DNA of 64,000 nucleotides from Thozetella sp. PMI_491 (GCA_021432635.1 MU270025.1:579244-643243), one strand, 5' to 3'. Positions 45,664-56,752 are shown, counted from the first letter of the stretch. Program-made: numbers and translations. The notes: generated by a model not told the origin, from the sequence alone.

Positions 45664-47164
45664 CTAGCCCTCACTCCGCAAGAGCTCTATGATCTCTTGG
45701 GTGCGGTTTCTTGGCTCCAGAGATGCAAAGTCGGCATAGTCTGCCGCCTTCCTTGCGTGCTCGTCCGACGCACCCTCGTTGCCTAGGATCCATTCGATCC
45801 GGGCCAGCGTCTCGTGCAGCTCCCCCGAGGCGAAGCTCAGACCGTCCTCCGCGAGCAGCCTTAGGCCGTTCTCCACAATATTTCTAGCCAGCAGCATATT
45901 ATAGTCCTGCAAGGCGCGGCCCAACTCCTCTCCGATCTTAGATATCTGCTTGCGGCGTAGGTCGGACTCTTGTACTTGAGCCGCTTCCGCCGTGCACAGG
46001 GGGCATGTACAGTTGAAGCCCCAGTCTGTCGTCTTTTTGGCACGCTCTGCGTGAGTCAAGAAGTGCTCTAGGTCTACCGCAAGCTACAGGTTAGCCGACT
46101 ATTCGTCATGACGGGAGAGGCAGAGGCAACAATGCCGAAGCGGACGAGGCTGCGCGTACAGCTGACCGTGATCTCCTCCCCAACATGTATGTCGCTGAGA
46201 GCGGTAATACCCGCTGTGAGACCATGATTGGACAGTCTCAGGTAGGTCCTGCGGAGCGAGTCAGCCGATGACGTGTAGCTGGGGTGGCAGAAGCGCACTT
46301 TGGTATGCATTCATGGTTTAGCCTCGAGATGGAGGGAAACAGCAGCTTTTGGGGCCAGTTGCCTAGCTCATGCAGGAAGTTGTTTGTCTTGATTATTCCA
46401 CCGATGGCGTTCTCCAGGTCGGTATCCGCCGCATCGCCGCTCAATGAGAGGACTTGGTCTGGATCGAGAAGCTGTTCCGTGGCACGGCGCAGCAACTGGT
46501 TTGTCTGCGCCTGGGATAGCGACCGCGACGCAGTCGCATCGACTATTACGGAAGCATAGTCGATCATGAATGTCTCGTGGCGGGGGATGCGGCGGGTCGC
46601 GACGACGCCCTTGCCGCCCTTGCCAGGCATGTCAACCACCTTGAAGGCCGGCTGTAGGTTGAGCTTTTGGACGGTTGCGGGGCCGGGAAAGTCGCTGTTG
46701 TACGACTCACGGATTTTGCCCGCCACGTCGGATGCTATTCTGGGATTGGTTACGATGCTGATGCCATTGTCTCCGAAGTACGAGCATGTGAAGACGCAGA
46801 ACTTGGTGTGCAACCTCCCGGGATATGGGGCGGTGGCGCTGCTTGCTCCCACGTCGAATGCTTCGGCCACTGAGGGGCTTGTGGTGGTACAGTATGGTCG
46901 ATGAGTCCAAACTGACCATGTGTTCGGCGGCGAACTTTCGTCAACGACGGCCGGGCACGCTCGGCTTTCGCGACAGAACACGGCCGGCTTTGTTGGGCAA
47001 CTGCTCGCTTCGGTACCCCCTTCGGGATCGTTTCCATCGCATAGTGAATTTTGAATGGCAATGGTCCGGCTGACTAGGAGAACTGCGATGCATATGGCTC
47101 TGACCGGTATCCCGGGCATGCTTGTCAATCTGACTTCGGCGCTTCGGCCTTTCGGCGTCGCCAT
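45664..47164 (-). CDS. SET-domain protein with N-terminal signal sequence
   Basis: Three exons (47164-46299, 46248-46160, 46073-45664) encode 454 aa. A hydrophobic N-terminal segment (RAICIAVLLVSRTIAI) after MATPKGRSAEVRLTSMPG looks like a signal peptide or anchor; a start at the second Met (47119) would make it more classic. The SET domain begins near residue 170 with VVDMPGKGGKGVVATRRI and FMIDYASVI. The SAM/catalytic part is SRLNHECIPKTYLRLS (NHxC motif, with Lys where PN is usual), then DIHVGEEITVSYLEHF. A post-SET WGFNCTCPLC zinc-binding motif follows, then helices. Cysteine pairs occur in the region before SET. It should be a protein lysine methyltransferase, but entry into the secretory pathway would be unusual for one. 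The two 50-86 bp introns restore both motifs. Confidence 0.85.
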
Positions 47165-48698
47165 CTTCTCAGGTGGCTCGCCAAGGGCAGCAGCATTCTA
47201 GATTGAAAAGTAGAACCCGAGGGGCTCGCAAACCACAGAAGACTGTCGTCGGCGTGCCATCTAGCCATGCTGTCTTCTTTTGTTTCACAGCTCCACTGCC
47301 TAAATGGCTCGATCATGAATTCTGATCGGGGGCTTATTGTTCCATGCCACCCACACTATTACCCGGTAGGGCTGCCATTCGCGGCCAGTGGAGTATGTAA
47401 GCACTTTAACTTAGGCGCAAGTCTATTTGCAGCGCAATTATGTCTTGTTTTAAATATGTAGGGTCGGCGGCGTCCTGCGATCCTTGGCACTGCTTTGTTT
47501 ACCTGCCCCTATTGTGGGGCGAGCCAAACACGAGTGCCGCTCACCTAACTGACAGAATAGTAATGGAAGAGCGGATTCGAGAAGCATGACCCGCTGGTAA
47601 GATAATCGAGAAGCTGCCACAGCTGTTATTCTGTGTCCCATTGCGATTCAAAGGGCCTCTCCAGTAAGATTTAAAAGCACAGATGCCGATGATGTTCATT
47701 GTTAAGCAGTCTAGAAGAGCATCCCGGGGACACCTTTGCGATTCTATGGCACCAGTCAATTATAGCTTAGAAGACACGATGGAGCATTAAAAATTGAAGT
47801 CTTGGCGAAATCTTGCTGGGGCCAAGGGGTAGCACAAGGTGCTGTCTTGCAACATCGCGTACGGTTGCCCGCACCCACGATTGGCCGGTGGTCTGCAGCT
47901 GCACCAAGGCTGTCAATTGAGTTCAGCCTACATGGGTGACTGCAGGTAATGGCCTTTCAGCTGTCTCGGCTCGCTGAGCAAGCCGTTTGTGTAGCTTCGT
48001 AACGGTTTGCCCGCCACTTTCCGAGACCATTAGGCCACAGCGGCTTCGCATAGTGTCGTCATCCGTCGCGGTACGGCGAGTATCCCTGTTGTGAGTCTCC
48101 TCCTTCCTCGATCAGCCGCGGGTGTTAGAACCGTAGGGCTAACTGTGTTCAACGGGAGAGCCCTGGTCGATGCCACCGACTGCGTCCAGGTCTAATTAGA
48201 AGTCCTTGAGTTATGAGTTATTGAGCTGTTCCGAGCTTTTCGAGTTAAGGAGCACCGGGAAAAAGACTTACTCTCTTATTCTTCTGTCGAAATCTTCCCC
48301 CTAGCCAAGGCGAGGTTAAATAAGCTAAGATCAATAGCAAATTGATAGCCCTCCCCTCTTCCCCCATTTTGTTTTCTCGATACTCCTTTATGCTGCAAAT
48401 ACCATTGCGAAGCGCAGGCGTGTGCCAGGATGATCGAGGCTCGGGCAACCACTAGATTCAATGCGAGACTGCTGAGAAGGCAATGCATAGTTATGGTCAT
48501 ATCAATTCGTAAAATGTATTCGGCATCCGCCTATATGCTATGCCAGCCAATGGCATTCAATATATACATGAGAAGAGGGTGCTGTTGCCATTATTGCACA
48601 GACCCTTGCATAGCTCGTATGTATGTTCAGAGATATGTACAAAGAAACTCGTCGCCAGCAACGCTACGCTGGCATTGCCCATGGGATTGCCGCTTCGT
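47165..48698. other. Low-GC intergenic region
   Basis: About 1.5 kb between two minus-strand genes with no supported gene or repeat. It holds the SET-gene promoter and the GH93 3' flank. Confidence 0.45.
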
Positions 48699-49775
48699 CT
48701 AAGAGATGTTCATGGTCTGGGCAAGAGCAGCACCGCTGCCGTCGCCACCGCACATCACCAGCAGGTGCGCGCTGTCAATGGTCAGGCTGCCAGCCCACTC
48801 GCAGGCGTTGAGCACGGTGGTCTTCTCGCCCCAGCTGGCGCCCCCGTTCGTGCTGGTCACCACCTTGACGTCGACGCGGCTCAAGTTGTCTTCGTTGATC
48901 TGGAAGCTGGCAACGAGCTTGCCGTTCACGATGGCGACCTGGGGCGCGCTGTGCTGGACGCCGGCGACGGAGCTCTTGTAGACGGTGCGGCGGTTGCCCC
49001 AGGTCTTCCCGTCGTCCGAGGAGGTGACGGAAGTAATGCCGGTGTCGGGCCGCAGGCTCTCAAACACAGCCAGGAGGTTGCTGCCGCCCGTGCGCACGAC
49101 GCCGAGCATGCCGTCGCGAGCCGTCATGCCGGCGCCGGTGATGGTCTGCTCGGCGGACCAGGTGGAGCCGCCGTCGTAGCTGCGGATGAGAATGCTGTCC
49201 TGGTCAGAGCCGTCGGTGTTGGTCTCGCGCGAGAAGTACAGCATAATCGAGCCATCGAGAGCGTCCATCATGAAAGGCTCCCAGACGCCAAGGCCGGGGG
49301 TAGCGCTAGTCGCCGCCTGGGTCAGGAAGTTCCAGGTGGCACCGCCGGTGTCCGAGTAGCAGATGGTGATGCGGTAGTAGGTGTACGCCCCCTTGACGCT
49401 TACTCGGTCGTGGTTGCGGAAGGCGGCGAGGATGCGGCCGCCGGGAAGCTGGTGGATGTAGCAGTTGTCCTGGTCCCGGGTGTTGGTCGGGGCGATGGCG
49501 ACGGTGCCGACCTGGGTCCAGTCCCAGCCGCCGTTGACGGACTTGGCAATCTTGAGAAGGGTGTTGCCGTCCTGGAACGCGGTGTAGCAGGAGAGCACCG
49601 ATCCATCGGAAAGCTTGGTAGCGCGCGGGTAGGTACCGGAGCCGATGAGCCCGGGCTCGCCGTTGCGGGACACGGCCCGCTTCTCGATGGCCTCATGGGG
49701 GGCCGCGAGGGCGGACGTCGCGAAGAGCGACGAGACGAGGGAAAGAGAGAAGACGAGGAAGCGGGAGGCAACCAT
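48699..49775 (-). CDS. GH93 exo-alpha-1,5-L-arabinanase, secreted
   Basis: One exon of 358 aa. Residues 1-24 are a signal peptide (MVASRFLVFSLSLVSSLFATSALA) and a short propeptide ends at a Kex2-like KR before AVSRNGEPG. The mature chain is a six-bladed propeller with four Asp-box-like motifs: SDTGGATW, SYDGGSTW, SSDDGKTW and STNGGASW. Arabinan-type substrate features RNGEPGLIGSGTYPRATKLSDG and GVWEPFMMDALDG match GH93 exo-arabinanases, which release arabinobiose from the end of linear arabinan. The acidic residues in WEP and FESLRPD are likely catalytic. Length fits the family. It would help a plant-biomass degrader digest pectin side chains. The antisense strand carries a 529-codon open frame that I reject. 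Confidence 0.92.
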   Translation of the reverse strand: MVASRFLVFSLSLVSSLFATSALAAPHEAIEKRAVSRNGEPGLIGSGTYPRATKLSDGSVLSCYTAFQDGNTLLKIAKSVNGGWDWTQVGTVAIAPTNTRDQDNCYIHQLPGGRILAAFRNHDRVSVKGAYTYYRITICYSDTGGATWNFLTQAATSATPGLGVWEPFMMDALDGSIMLYFSRETNTDGSDQDSILIRSYDGGSTWSAEQTITGAGMTARDGMLGVVRTGGSNLLAVFESLRPDTGITSVTSSDDGKTWGNRRTVYKSSVAGVQHSAPQVAIVNGKLVASFQINEDNLSRVDVKVVTSTNGGASWGEKTTVLNACEWAGSLTIDSAHLLVMCGGDGSGAALAQTMNIS

Positions 49776-49876
49776 CTTGAAGGAGGGCTGTGGGTAAGGA
49801 CCGGACTAGAGGCTGGATATCTGAGACAGCTTGCTTCTTCCCCCAAGTCCATGGCTAGCACCGGGGCATCTGAGGA

Positions 49877-49883
49877 TTATATA
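49877..49883 (-). promoter_or_regulatory. TATA box of GH93 gene
   Basis: On the minus strand the sequence reads TATATAA about 105 bp upstream of the ATG at 49775. Confidence 0.55.
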
Positions 49884-51548
49884 CAGGATGACGGGTCGTC
49901 CACGTGCTGCATCTCGTCCCATACTGGCACCCCGACGATGCGAGCGGCGCGTCGTGCCGAGAACTTCTGCCTCCTCGCCAACATAGGAAGGATCGACGTA
50001 ATAATTCTCACGAAGCAGGGGCGACTATTGACGCCTCATGCGCTGGTGGTGCAGGTAAGTAGTACCGGGGGGGGGGGCGCCGAGGGTGGTGGCTCATGCT
50101 ATACTGGGACAGCAGACATACTATGGTAGGCAAGAGACAAGAGACCCCCTGACTCGTCGTAGCAGGGCTCCCGTGCTGGCCGTTACCTTGGTGGCCTAGG
50201 AAGGCTAGCAGGGTGTCTTCTGTATACTATTGTCGTGAGATTGCTACGTCGAGAGAGTGGTAAAGGATCAGTTAGCGGAGTGTCGCAGTGTGTATAACAC
50301 GCCATTGGCGACGGCCCGGGTGGGCAGGGGGGTCGATGCCCCGTGCCCAGGCTAGCACGAAGGTACCTTGTCCTTCCAGCTCCAGCATTGGCAGCAACGG
50401 CAGTGGCCACGAGGTAGCACTGTAGCCACGGCTGAGGAGAGGCGAAGAACGTGTGTGGGGCGGTCGGCTCAGCGAATTCGGCTCTATTCCGCAGCACGTA
50501 CTTGTACTAGGCGTAATTACTTCACAAGTCCTAACTCTTGCCAAGCGCTGGGGCAGCTGGCTAGCTTGGCTTTTACTTAATTGGTGCGTCAGCCCGGAGG
50601 GAGCGAACTACTACTACTGTCCCAGGGAGATACCCCGTGCAACGTGAGCCGGATTAAGGCGCAAGCTGCCCACCCAAAGAAGCGAATATTGCGGCGTATA
50701 TGCCAGAGGCTCGCACGCGCGCCGCCGACGGCGTACGCCATGTCTTGTCTACAGAATGCCGTTCATGTGGCGCCCAGGTGCCCCTCCGAGGATAGCCTCG
50801 CTTGTGCTGTGGTGCTCCGGGAACCCTTCGTCTTTGCTCCTGTTCTTTCCTTTCGTCATCTTCGCCATCTCTTGCTGCCTGCGGTTGGCGAGGGGCTGGA
50901 ATTGAGCGTGATTATCATAAGAAATGCGCCCAGGGCCCAAAAGATTAGCGAAGGCACATGGGAAGGGGCAGAGTGCTACCTAAGCGCCAGCTCAAACCAA
51001 AAGCCGGGCCGTCTACTGGACCCGATGGATCGATTTTGCGAATTATACTTGGGTATAGGGCGGCTCCTCGTGGACTTTTGTACCCCCTGCACCCAAGCAA
51101 CTTTCAGGATGCGACTTAGACTTGCGTAATACCAAGCCGTCCTAAGAGCCTACATTCCTCAGTACAACCTACGACCCTAGCATCGTGGCAGCCGAGTGCA
51201 TCGCAACGAGACGTAGCCATCATGAGAAACTGCTTCTGTGCAGTCCCAGCGGGAACTGCCAAAAAAAATAACAATTAACAACTCCAAAAAATTTGGTCGA
51301 CGCAGCGATGCAGGAGAGGGACCGGCAGGCCGGATTGCAAGCCCAAAAAGGTCAAGTGGCGCTGGAGCCCCCAATTCGAGACAGCTCCAAGACTTTTTTC
51401 TGTGCGGCGATCGTGGCCGTTGGGAAATTTGCCGAAAGGATCGGGGTGGATTCGATAGTTGATCGTGGCTGCGCGGCCACCAACACGCCCGAGATGCGTC
51501 TGCAGGGGAATTCCGGCCGAGGAGGACCACCACAAATCGGTATTCTCT

Positions 51549-51572
51549 GGTTCGCCGGTTCGCCAGTTCGCC
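51549..51572 (+). repeat. Three 8 bp tandem units
   Basis: GGTTCGCC occurs three times in a row, the third copy starting with A. Confidence 0.7.
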
Positions 51573-51881
51573 AGCCTAGCGATGCATCCCGCACTTTCAC
51601 TCATGACATGCAACGTACTGTACAGTATAGTCGGTGTCTGTAGTGTCCTTCCTGAGGTCGGAACGCAGTGGAGGGACACGAGTGTGTAAATGGCACCTGG
51701 CCTGTGGTTTTTATCACTCATGCATGGGCATCCCGAACAGTTCAGGACCACGCCCCGGAAAGCAAAAATAAACGTCTGAGAATCTGCGAGGTACAGCCGT
51801 GGTCCAATATCAGGGGTCGATTGCGCGCAGGGATGGGGAAGGAATAAGGCACTCGAGAGGCTCTTGGTCGAGGGGTAATAG

Positions 51882-51929
51882 CACCAGCACAAATACGCAC
51901 CAGCGCCAATACGCACCAACACGTACCCA
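51882..51929 (+). repeat. Three imperfect 16 bp tandem units
   Basis: Units at 51882, 51898 and 51914 share CACCA-CAC-AATACG with changes; the third has diverged most. Confidence 0.6.
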
Positions 51930-52283
51930 GGGACCCTGTCCCACCCGTCCAAACCCAGGTCGGCTATCAAGTGAGACTTGAGGAAGGGAGCGCTATGCCA
52001 AATCGCGGTAAGCAAACGGGTCGGCCCCCCCCACAGACCGGCTCAACGCCTGGCAGTGAGCATCCTGGGGCTGAGGGACTTGGCCGTTGAGAACTTAGGC
52101 AGCCGTGAGAAGCACCGTGTCTATGGCTGGAAACCGGAAATCCGAAAGGCCCAGACCGCTGCCCTCCCGGGTGAGTGGCCGTCACTGCGACCGCTATCAT
52201 ACATGCTGTACAGGGTTTAGAAGTGGCGGAGGGAACGCGTGCTGGTGATCTTTCTCGCCTTGCATCCGCCGTCCGTCTTTATA

Positions 52284-52316
52284 GTCGTAGTCGTCGTAGT
52301 CGTCGTCGTCGTCGTC
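52284..52316 (+). repeat. GTC/GTA microsatellite
   Basis: Eleven GTC-like triplets (nine GTC, two GTA). If translation of the regulator started upstream of 52538 they would encode a Ser/Arg run. Confidence 0.75.
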
Positions 52317-52444
52317 AGAGCAAACCTGACGAGGCCGACGCCTGGGTATCACGGATCCATGACCGAGGATCGCACCGAGTTCGTGAAGGGATTTCTTGTT
52401 CCTTTGCTGCGTTCCAGACTGCTTCCCCGGCCCCTCCTATCCCC

Positions 52445-52450
52445 TATAAA
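52445..52450 (+). promoter_or_regulatory. TATA box of Zn2Cys6 regulator
   Basis: TATAAA lies 88 bp upstream of the ATG at 52538, followed by a CGC triplet run (52457-52482). It supports the start at 52538 rather than an upstream one. Confidence 0.5.
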
Positions 52451-52537
52451 CGAGCACCGCCGCCGCCGCCGCCGCCGCCGCCACCGACCGGCCCTGGCGC
52501 TCGTGGTGCGCAGCCTCCCGGCACTCCCACCGACGCC

Positions 52538-54238
52538 ATGATGAGGACCCACGGCTGCTGGACCTGCCGGCTCCGAAGAAAGAAGTGCGACGGTGGGCGA
52601 CCGCTCTGTAGTGCCTGCAACGCGCTGGAGATTGAGTGCCACTATGCAGATGCAAAGCCGGCGTGGATGGACGGAGGCTCCGAGCAGGAGCGGATGGCCG
52701 AGAGCCTCAAGTCTAAGATCAAGAGCATGGCCAGCGGTCGCCGGGCGAGGCATGTCGCCCAGACCCGAGGCAGGTTTGTCGTCACGTCCCTCGCCGACTT
52801 TTGCCGCCGCCCCGGCTCAGCGTCGGCCGAGAGCACTCGCGACCGCACCCCGCCCGGCGCGGCCGTGGACTCCACGATCGTTGGGCTTGCCGCGCTGCGC
52901 TTCCCAAGCACCACCGACATAGACGAAATAGCGCCGCCGGCACTGTCCCCCCTCTCGCGGTTCGCCAACGGGCAGGACGGCGAGCTTGCTCTTGTCATGA
53001 GATTTTTGGACCAAGTCTTTCCATACCTGCATCCCTTCCACCGCTCTCCCGTTTGCACCACGGGGCGGGCGTTCCTCCTCGTCACTCTTGCGGAGAACAA
53101 GATAATATATCTCTCTGCGTTGAGCGTGAGCACCCACTTCTTCCTCCTAGCCATTGGCTCGAACAGGACGTACGCCGTCAGCGACTGCAGGAACCGGAGC
53201 CAGCATGACGTCGGCGCCCAGATCAACACCTCCTTTGGGACGGTCTCCGAGCAAATACAATACATAGAAAGGCTCGGCGTTGATGGTACAGTCAGGAAGC
53301 GACAGACCGCCATGGAGAGCGTCGTGCAGCTTCTGATCTTCGTCGCCGCCGTAGGAAACCCTGCCGGCTGGAGTCTGCATTTGGGCGCCGCCACGACGCT
53401 ATTCCAAGATATTCTTACTATGACGGGCTCGGAGGAGGGGATCTCGATGAAGCTAGCCATAGAAGAGCGCGCGCGCGGCTGCCACGACTCACCTTGGGAG
53501 TCCATGTCCGCTTGGCGTCCCGGCCAGGTGGCGTTCCGATTCTACGCTGGAATGCTCATCTTCATCGACATCATCGGCAGCACCTCGCTCCAGAGCCGGC
53601 CGCTGCTGCTGCAGCACCACGCAATCCTGCTTGCCGAGGGGGACAACGGCGTCATGGAGAGCGAGAACGTGGCCCCGGTCCAGCTCTCTCTGCTCGTCGG
53701 CTGTCAAAACTGGGTCTTGACCGCGATCGGGCGGACGGCTGCGCTTGACGCTTGGAAGAAAGAGATGCGGCAGGCGGGAACCCTTCAGCCGCTCGACCTT
53801 GCTACGCGCGCCAATCTCATCGGGGACAGCCTCCGTCAGGGCCTCACGCGACTTGCGAGAACCCGGGCGCAGGAGATGTATCTGAACGTTTCCATCATAC
53901 CCACGCGGATCTGGGCTCTCGCCGCGCAGGCCTATCTCGACACGGTCGCCTCCGGGTGGCGTCCGCACAGTGTAGAAATTCGCCTCATTGTCGCCGAGGC
54001 GCTGCGTCTGCTGCGAGAGGTTCAGGAACCAGGTGCAATGCGCTCCTTTTCGTGGCCTATCTGCGTCCTAGGCTGCTTAGTCGACACCCCTGCCTCGGAG
54101 CAGGCATTCCGCGATCTCATCCACGGGATTGGGGATATGAAGGGGTTCGGGTCTCTAGGCGAAGCTCTAGAGCTGATGGAGAGGGTGTGGCGGTCTCGCA
54201 GCACGCTCGATCCCGGCAGCTGGGACATAGCAGCTTGA
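52538..54238 (+). CDS. Zn2Cys6 transcription regulator
   Basis: One exon encodes 566 aa starting at MMRTHGCW. Six cysteines in CWTCRLRRKKC, CSAC and C (spacing C-x2-C-x6-C-x6-C-x2-C-x6-C) form the binuclear zinc cluster at residues 6-34. A basic linker follows (KSKIKSMASGRRARHVAQ). The central part VMRFLDQVFPYLHPFHRSP...FLLVTLAENKIIYLSALSVS matches the fungal_trans_2 region that senses ligands in this family. The frame stays open for more than 100 codons before the start and contains triplet repeats; a TATA box and the double ATG favour 52538. Such proteins often control a nearby metabolic gene set, here the dioxygenase and permease immediately to the right. Confidence 0.9.
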   Translation: MMRTHGCWTCRLRRKKCDGGRPLCSACNALEIECHYADAKPAWMDGGSEQERMAESLKSKIKSMASGRRARHVAQTRGRFVVTSLADFCRRPGSASAESTRDRTPPGAAVDSTIVGLAALRFPSTTDIDEIAPPALSPLSRFANGQDGELALVMRFLDQVFPYLHPFHRSPVCTTGRAFLLVTLAENKIIYLSALSVSTHFFLLAIGSNRTYAVSDCRNRSQHDVGAQINTSFGTVSEQIQYIERLGVDGTVRKRQTAMESVVQLLIFVAAVGNPAGWSLHLGAATTLFQDILTMTGSEEGISMKLAIEERARGCHDSPWESMSAWRPGQVAFRFYAGMLIFIDIIGSTSLQSRPLLLQHHAILLAEGDNGVMESENVAPVQLSLLVGCQNWVLTAIGRTAALDAWKKEMRQAGTLQPLDLATRANLIGDSLRQGLTRLARTRAQEMYLNVSIIPTRIWALAAQAYLDTVASGWRPHSVEIRLIVAEALRLLREVQEPGAMRSFSWPICVLGCLVDTPASEQAFRDLIHGIGDMKGFGSLGEALELMERVWRSRSTLDPGSWDIAA

Positions 54239-54498
54239 CTAACATGTCAAGGCGAGCCAGCGCTTCTCATTTGACGCCCTCATTATCGATGATACGTCAG
54301 TTTTGAGACAACCAGACATTTTCACCGAAACCTGTATACTATATGCCGGCATCTAACCCGGCTTTCTACTACCTGCTGATGCATTCATATACGCAATATA
54401 CCCACTTTCTTCTCTCTCTAGCAAGCAGAATCTAGCTCGTGCTCCATGTTCCCAAAACTAATAGCGGGATCTTCAATATTTGGATCCCCGTCTACCAA

Positions 54499-55840
54499 CT
54501 ATCTAGCCTTGAATTCCTCGAAGGTCTCCCAGCCGTCCCACAAGCTCACCAGCAAGCTCCTTTTGCCAGTCCAAGTTGACCGCGCATGCTGGACGGTGTA
54601 ATTATCCACTATGGCAACGTCACCGGCCTGCCACGGCACGAGGAACGAGATCTCATCCTGGATCTGTAGAAGGCGCTCTAGATACTCATGAGGAATTGGA
54701 CTGCCGTCTCCGTACGTCGTCGGCAGGTGGATGCCGCCGTCAGTCCCGCGGTGCGGCGGATCCAGTGCCTTCCGGTCGCGCTGCCGGCCGTACACCCCGG
54801 AAAGGCCATTGAAGAAGGTGGGCTTGCCCGTGGAGGCGATCTGTCGAATCGCAGGGAGGCGCTGCAGGACGTGGAGTGCACCGTTTGGCTGCCACTCCCC
54901 TTCGGCCTTCAGCCTCTCAAGCAGCACTTTCTCGACCTTAGCATACTGGATGGTGAGGGAGTCTCCTTCTTGGATATCGAAACCATAGGAATCCTACACG
55001 TCATGTGAGACCAGCGCCGTTGCCCATGGGGAATGATGTGCTCTGGAGCGGGAATTACCTTCCAGTTCCATCCAATCGTCTTGGCTTCGGGGTCTTCCTT
55101 GGCTGGATAGTACTGCCGGCCGATGATACCTTTCTCCGAAAGTTCCTTGACGAATTCTGGTAGCTCTGCGGCGAGCCTGTCGTAGAGCTCCAGTGAAGAG
55201 AGCAAAGGTGTCTGCCCACCTGGATCGAGTAAGTCTTGAATCGATCAAGCGTCGACTAGGGCAACCTTATCAGACCTGGCTCCGGCACCACCTCCGAGAA
55301 GAAGAACACAACGCCTGGGAAGTAGGCACTGCGCCCGTACTCGTTGTGGAAGTAAAACTTGACATTCGGCGGCTCTTCATTGGCCGTCTTCACGATCGAG
55401 GTGATTGTCGTGCGCTTCCCGGAGAGTCCCACCTCGACATGGGGGTTGGGCAGGCCGAAGCCCCTGACGAATTTGTCGAGGTCCTGGGCATTATGCACCG
55501 AAAATCCGCGAAACAGGATCGCGCCATCTATAGAAGCATGATCAGCCCTGGATGCTCAATAGCTTAGCATTTCTGCCCGGTGGACTGTCCATATCAGAGG
55601 AGGGCGAGGCATACGTTGGCGAAGCAGCGCCCTAAGCGCACCGGTTTGATAAAGCTCGAGCACGTGGGCGGCAGCATCATGCGCATTAGTGAAGTACTGG
55701 CCTTCTTTGACCCTATTACCGAGAGGAAACGCATGACCGTGGACGAGATGGCTCCCCGGCAAGTCAAACGTCTCGACGCGTTTGTCCAACAGGCTGGTTG
55801 AGCCGGTGGTTGCCGTCTGCGTGAGCGTTTCCGTGGCCAT
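54499..55840 (-). CDS. TauD/TfdA-family 2-oxoglutarate-dependent dioxygenase
   Basis: Four exons (55840-55615, 55527-55276, 55219-55059, 54993-54499) encode 377 aa; phases agree. It belongs to the clavaminate-synthase-like/TauD family: HGAILFRGFSV early in the domain, the iron-binding HNEYGRSAYFP at about residue 135 (H-x-E variant of HxD), and the distal VDNYTVQHARSTWTGKRSLL with His and the 2-oxoglutarate Arg. Family members hydroxylate sulfonates, 2,4-D-like acids or amino-acid precursors using Fe(II) and 2-oxoglutarate. The usual first iron ligand is HxD; here it is HxE, which some fungal members share. It is divergent from the permease and near a Zn2Cys6 regulator. Confidence 0.9.
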
Positions 55841-56752
55841 CTTGATGATCAATGGGTTAATAAATGCACACTGTAGCCAAATGTAGGTCTAAATTTGTGT
55901 ATATATTCCTCGTTCCTGTGCAGCACCTTATTGTTCATTGCCGATGCCATGACGCCCCTGAACGGCTTTTGGCTCCACATTCGGGGGCCGGAACCGGGAT
56001 TGCAATATTCAAGCGAGAATCACATCATCACCTTAGCTGCCAGATAAGTGCATCTCCTCGCAAGTAATGGCAATGGGGCCATCATAGGCCTAGTGTTCCA
56101 GCTGTTGTGGAAGATCGACAATAATTGAATATATCGCTGTGTTGATTACGCTTGGGCAGGGGAAACAGGAAGGGTTACCTGAGGGATATCTTGGCAACTG
56201 AGCCAAACTTTCGACGTGGAGAATAGGCAGTAAAGTTTCTGAAGGTATGCCAGCGTCATATTAGCAATGATTGGTAAACAAGATAAGCGGGAGCAGAAAC
56301 AGAAGCAGAAGCAGAGGCAGTATGCCGTGGGTTCACCGGTGGGCCCTGGATGCTGTTCTCGGACGTGGAAAAGAGTATATCCAAGTCCAGCCTAAGACGC
56401 GCAAGGAATAGCTTGATGATTCTATCAATGTCGGAGAGCTGTAGCTAGAGTGGTTTTTGTCGGACATGAAGAGTTCATCGCTGCAAACCCATGCTGGATT
56501 GATTTACGTCGCGCGAGAGATGTGGACAAGCCCCACCGCTGGCCAAGTAAACCGACGGTGAGCCCTTGCCTTTTGACAGGCACGTAATCGTTAGTGCGTA
56601 TGGCGAAGGCCCTATGGTATATACCACCTGGGCAAATCACGGTTATAACACGGCCACATCGCAGTACAAGACAGCTGCATGTTCTCCCGCGGTCGGCTGT
56701 TGGTTACCAAGCCGGTTAGCTATCTGATCGTGTGAACACCGTAACGGTCATC
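55841..56752. promoter_or_regulatory. Shared upstream region of dioxygenase and permease
   Basis: About 910 bp between the divergent starts. It contains two GATAAG sites (56043-56048 and 56282-56287), candidates for AreA-type nitrogen GATA factors, and a (RRRCAG)5 repeat. No gene is seen. Confidence 0.55.
56291..56320 (+). repeat. Five 6 bp tandem units
   Basis: Units follow RRRCAG (GAGCAG, AAACAG, AAGCAG, AAGCAG, AGGCAG), just after the second GATAAG site. Confidence 0.65.

Larger units (their letters stand above)
49776..52537. other. Divergent intergenic region of 2.8 kb
   Basis: No gene is well supported. Two long frames occur (50581-51129 plus, 51275-52015 minus); neither starts with ATG or shows motifs. 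Several short tandem repeats are listed separately. Confidence 0.45.

Noticed and set aside
48540-50129. A 529-codon plus-strand frame opposite the GH93 gene
   Set aside because: It mirrors the GH93 exon, is rich in V/A/G/D as expected from an antisense reading of C-ending codons, and has no motif.
50581-51129. A 182-codon plus-strand frame
   Set aside because: It begins at GTG, the first ATG leaves under 130 codons, and no domain or hydrophobic pattern is convincing.
51275-52015. A 246-codon minus-strand frame in the spacer before the regulator
   Set aside because: It lacks an ATG start near its beginning, has no motif or signal, and spans the tandem repeats.
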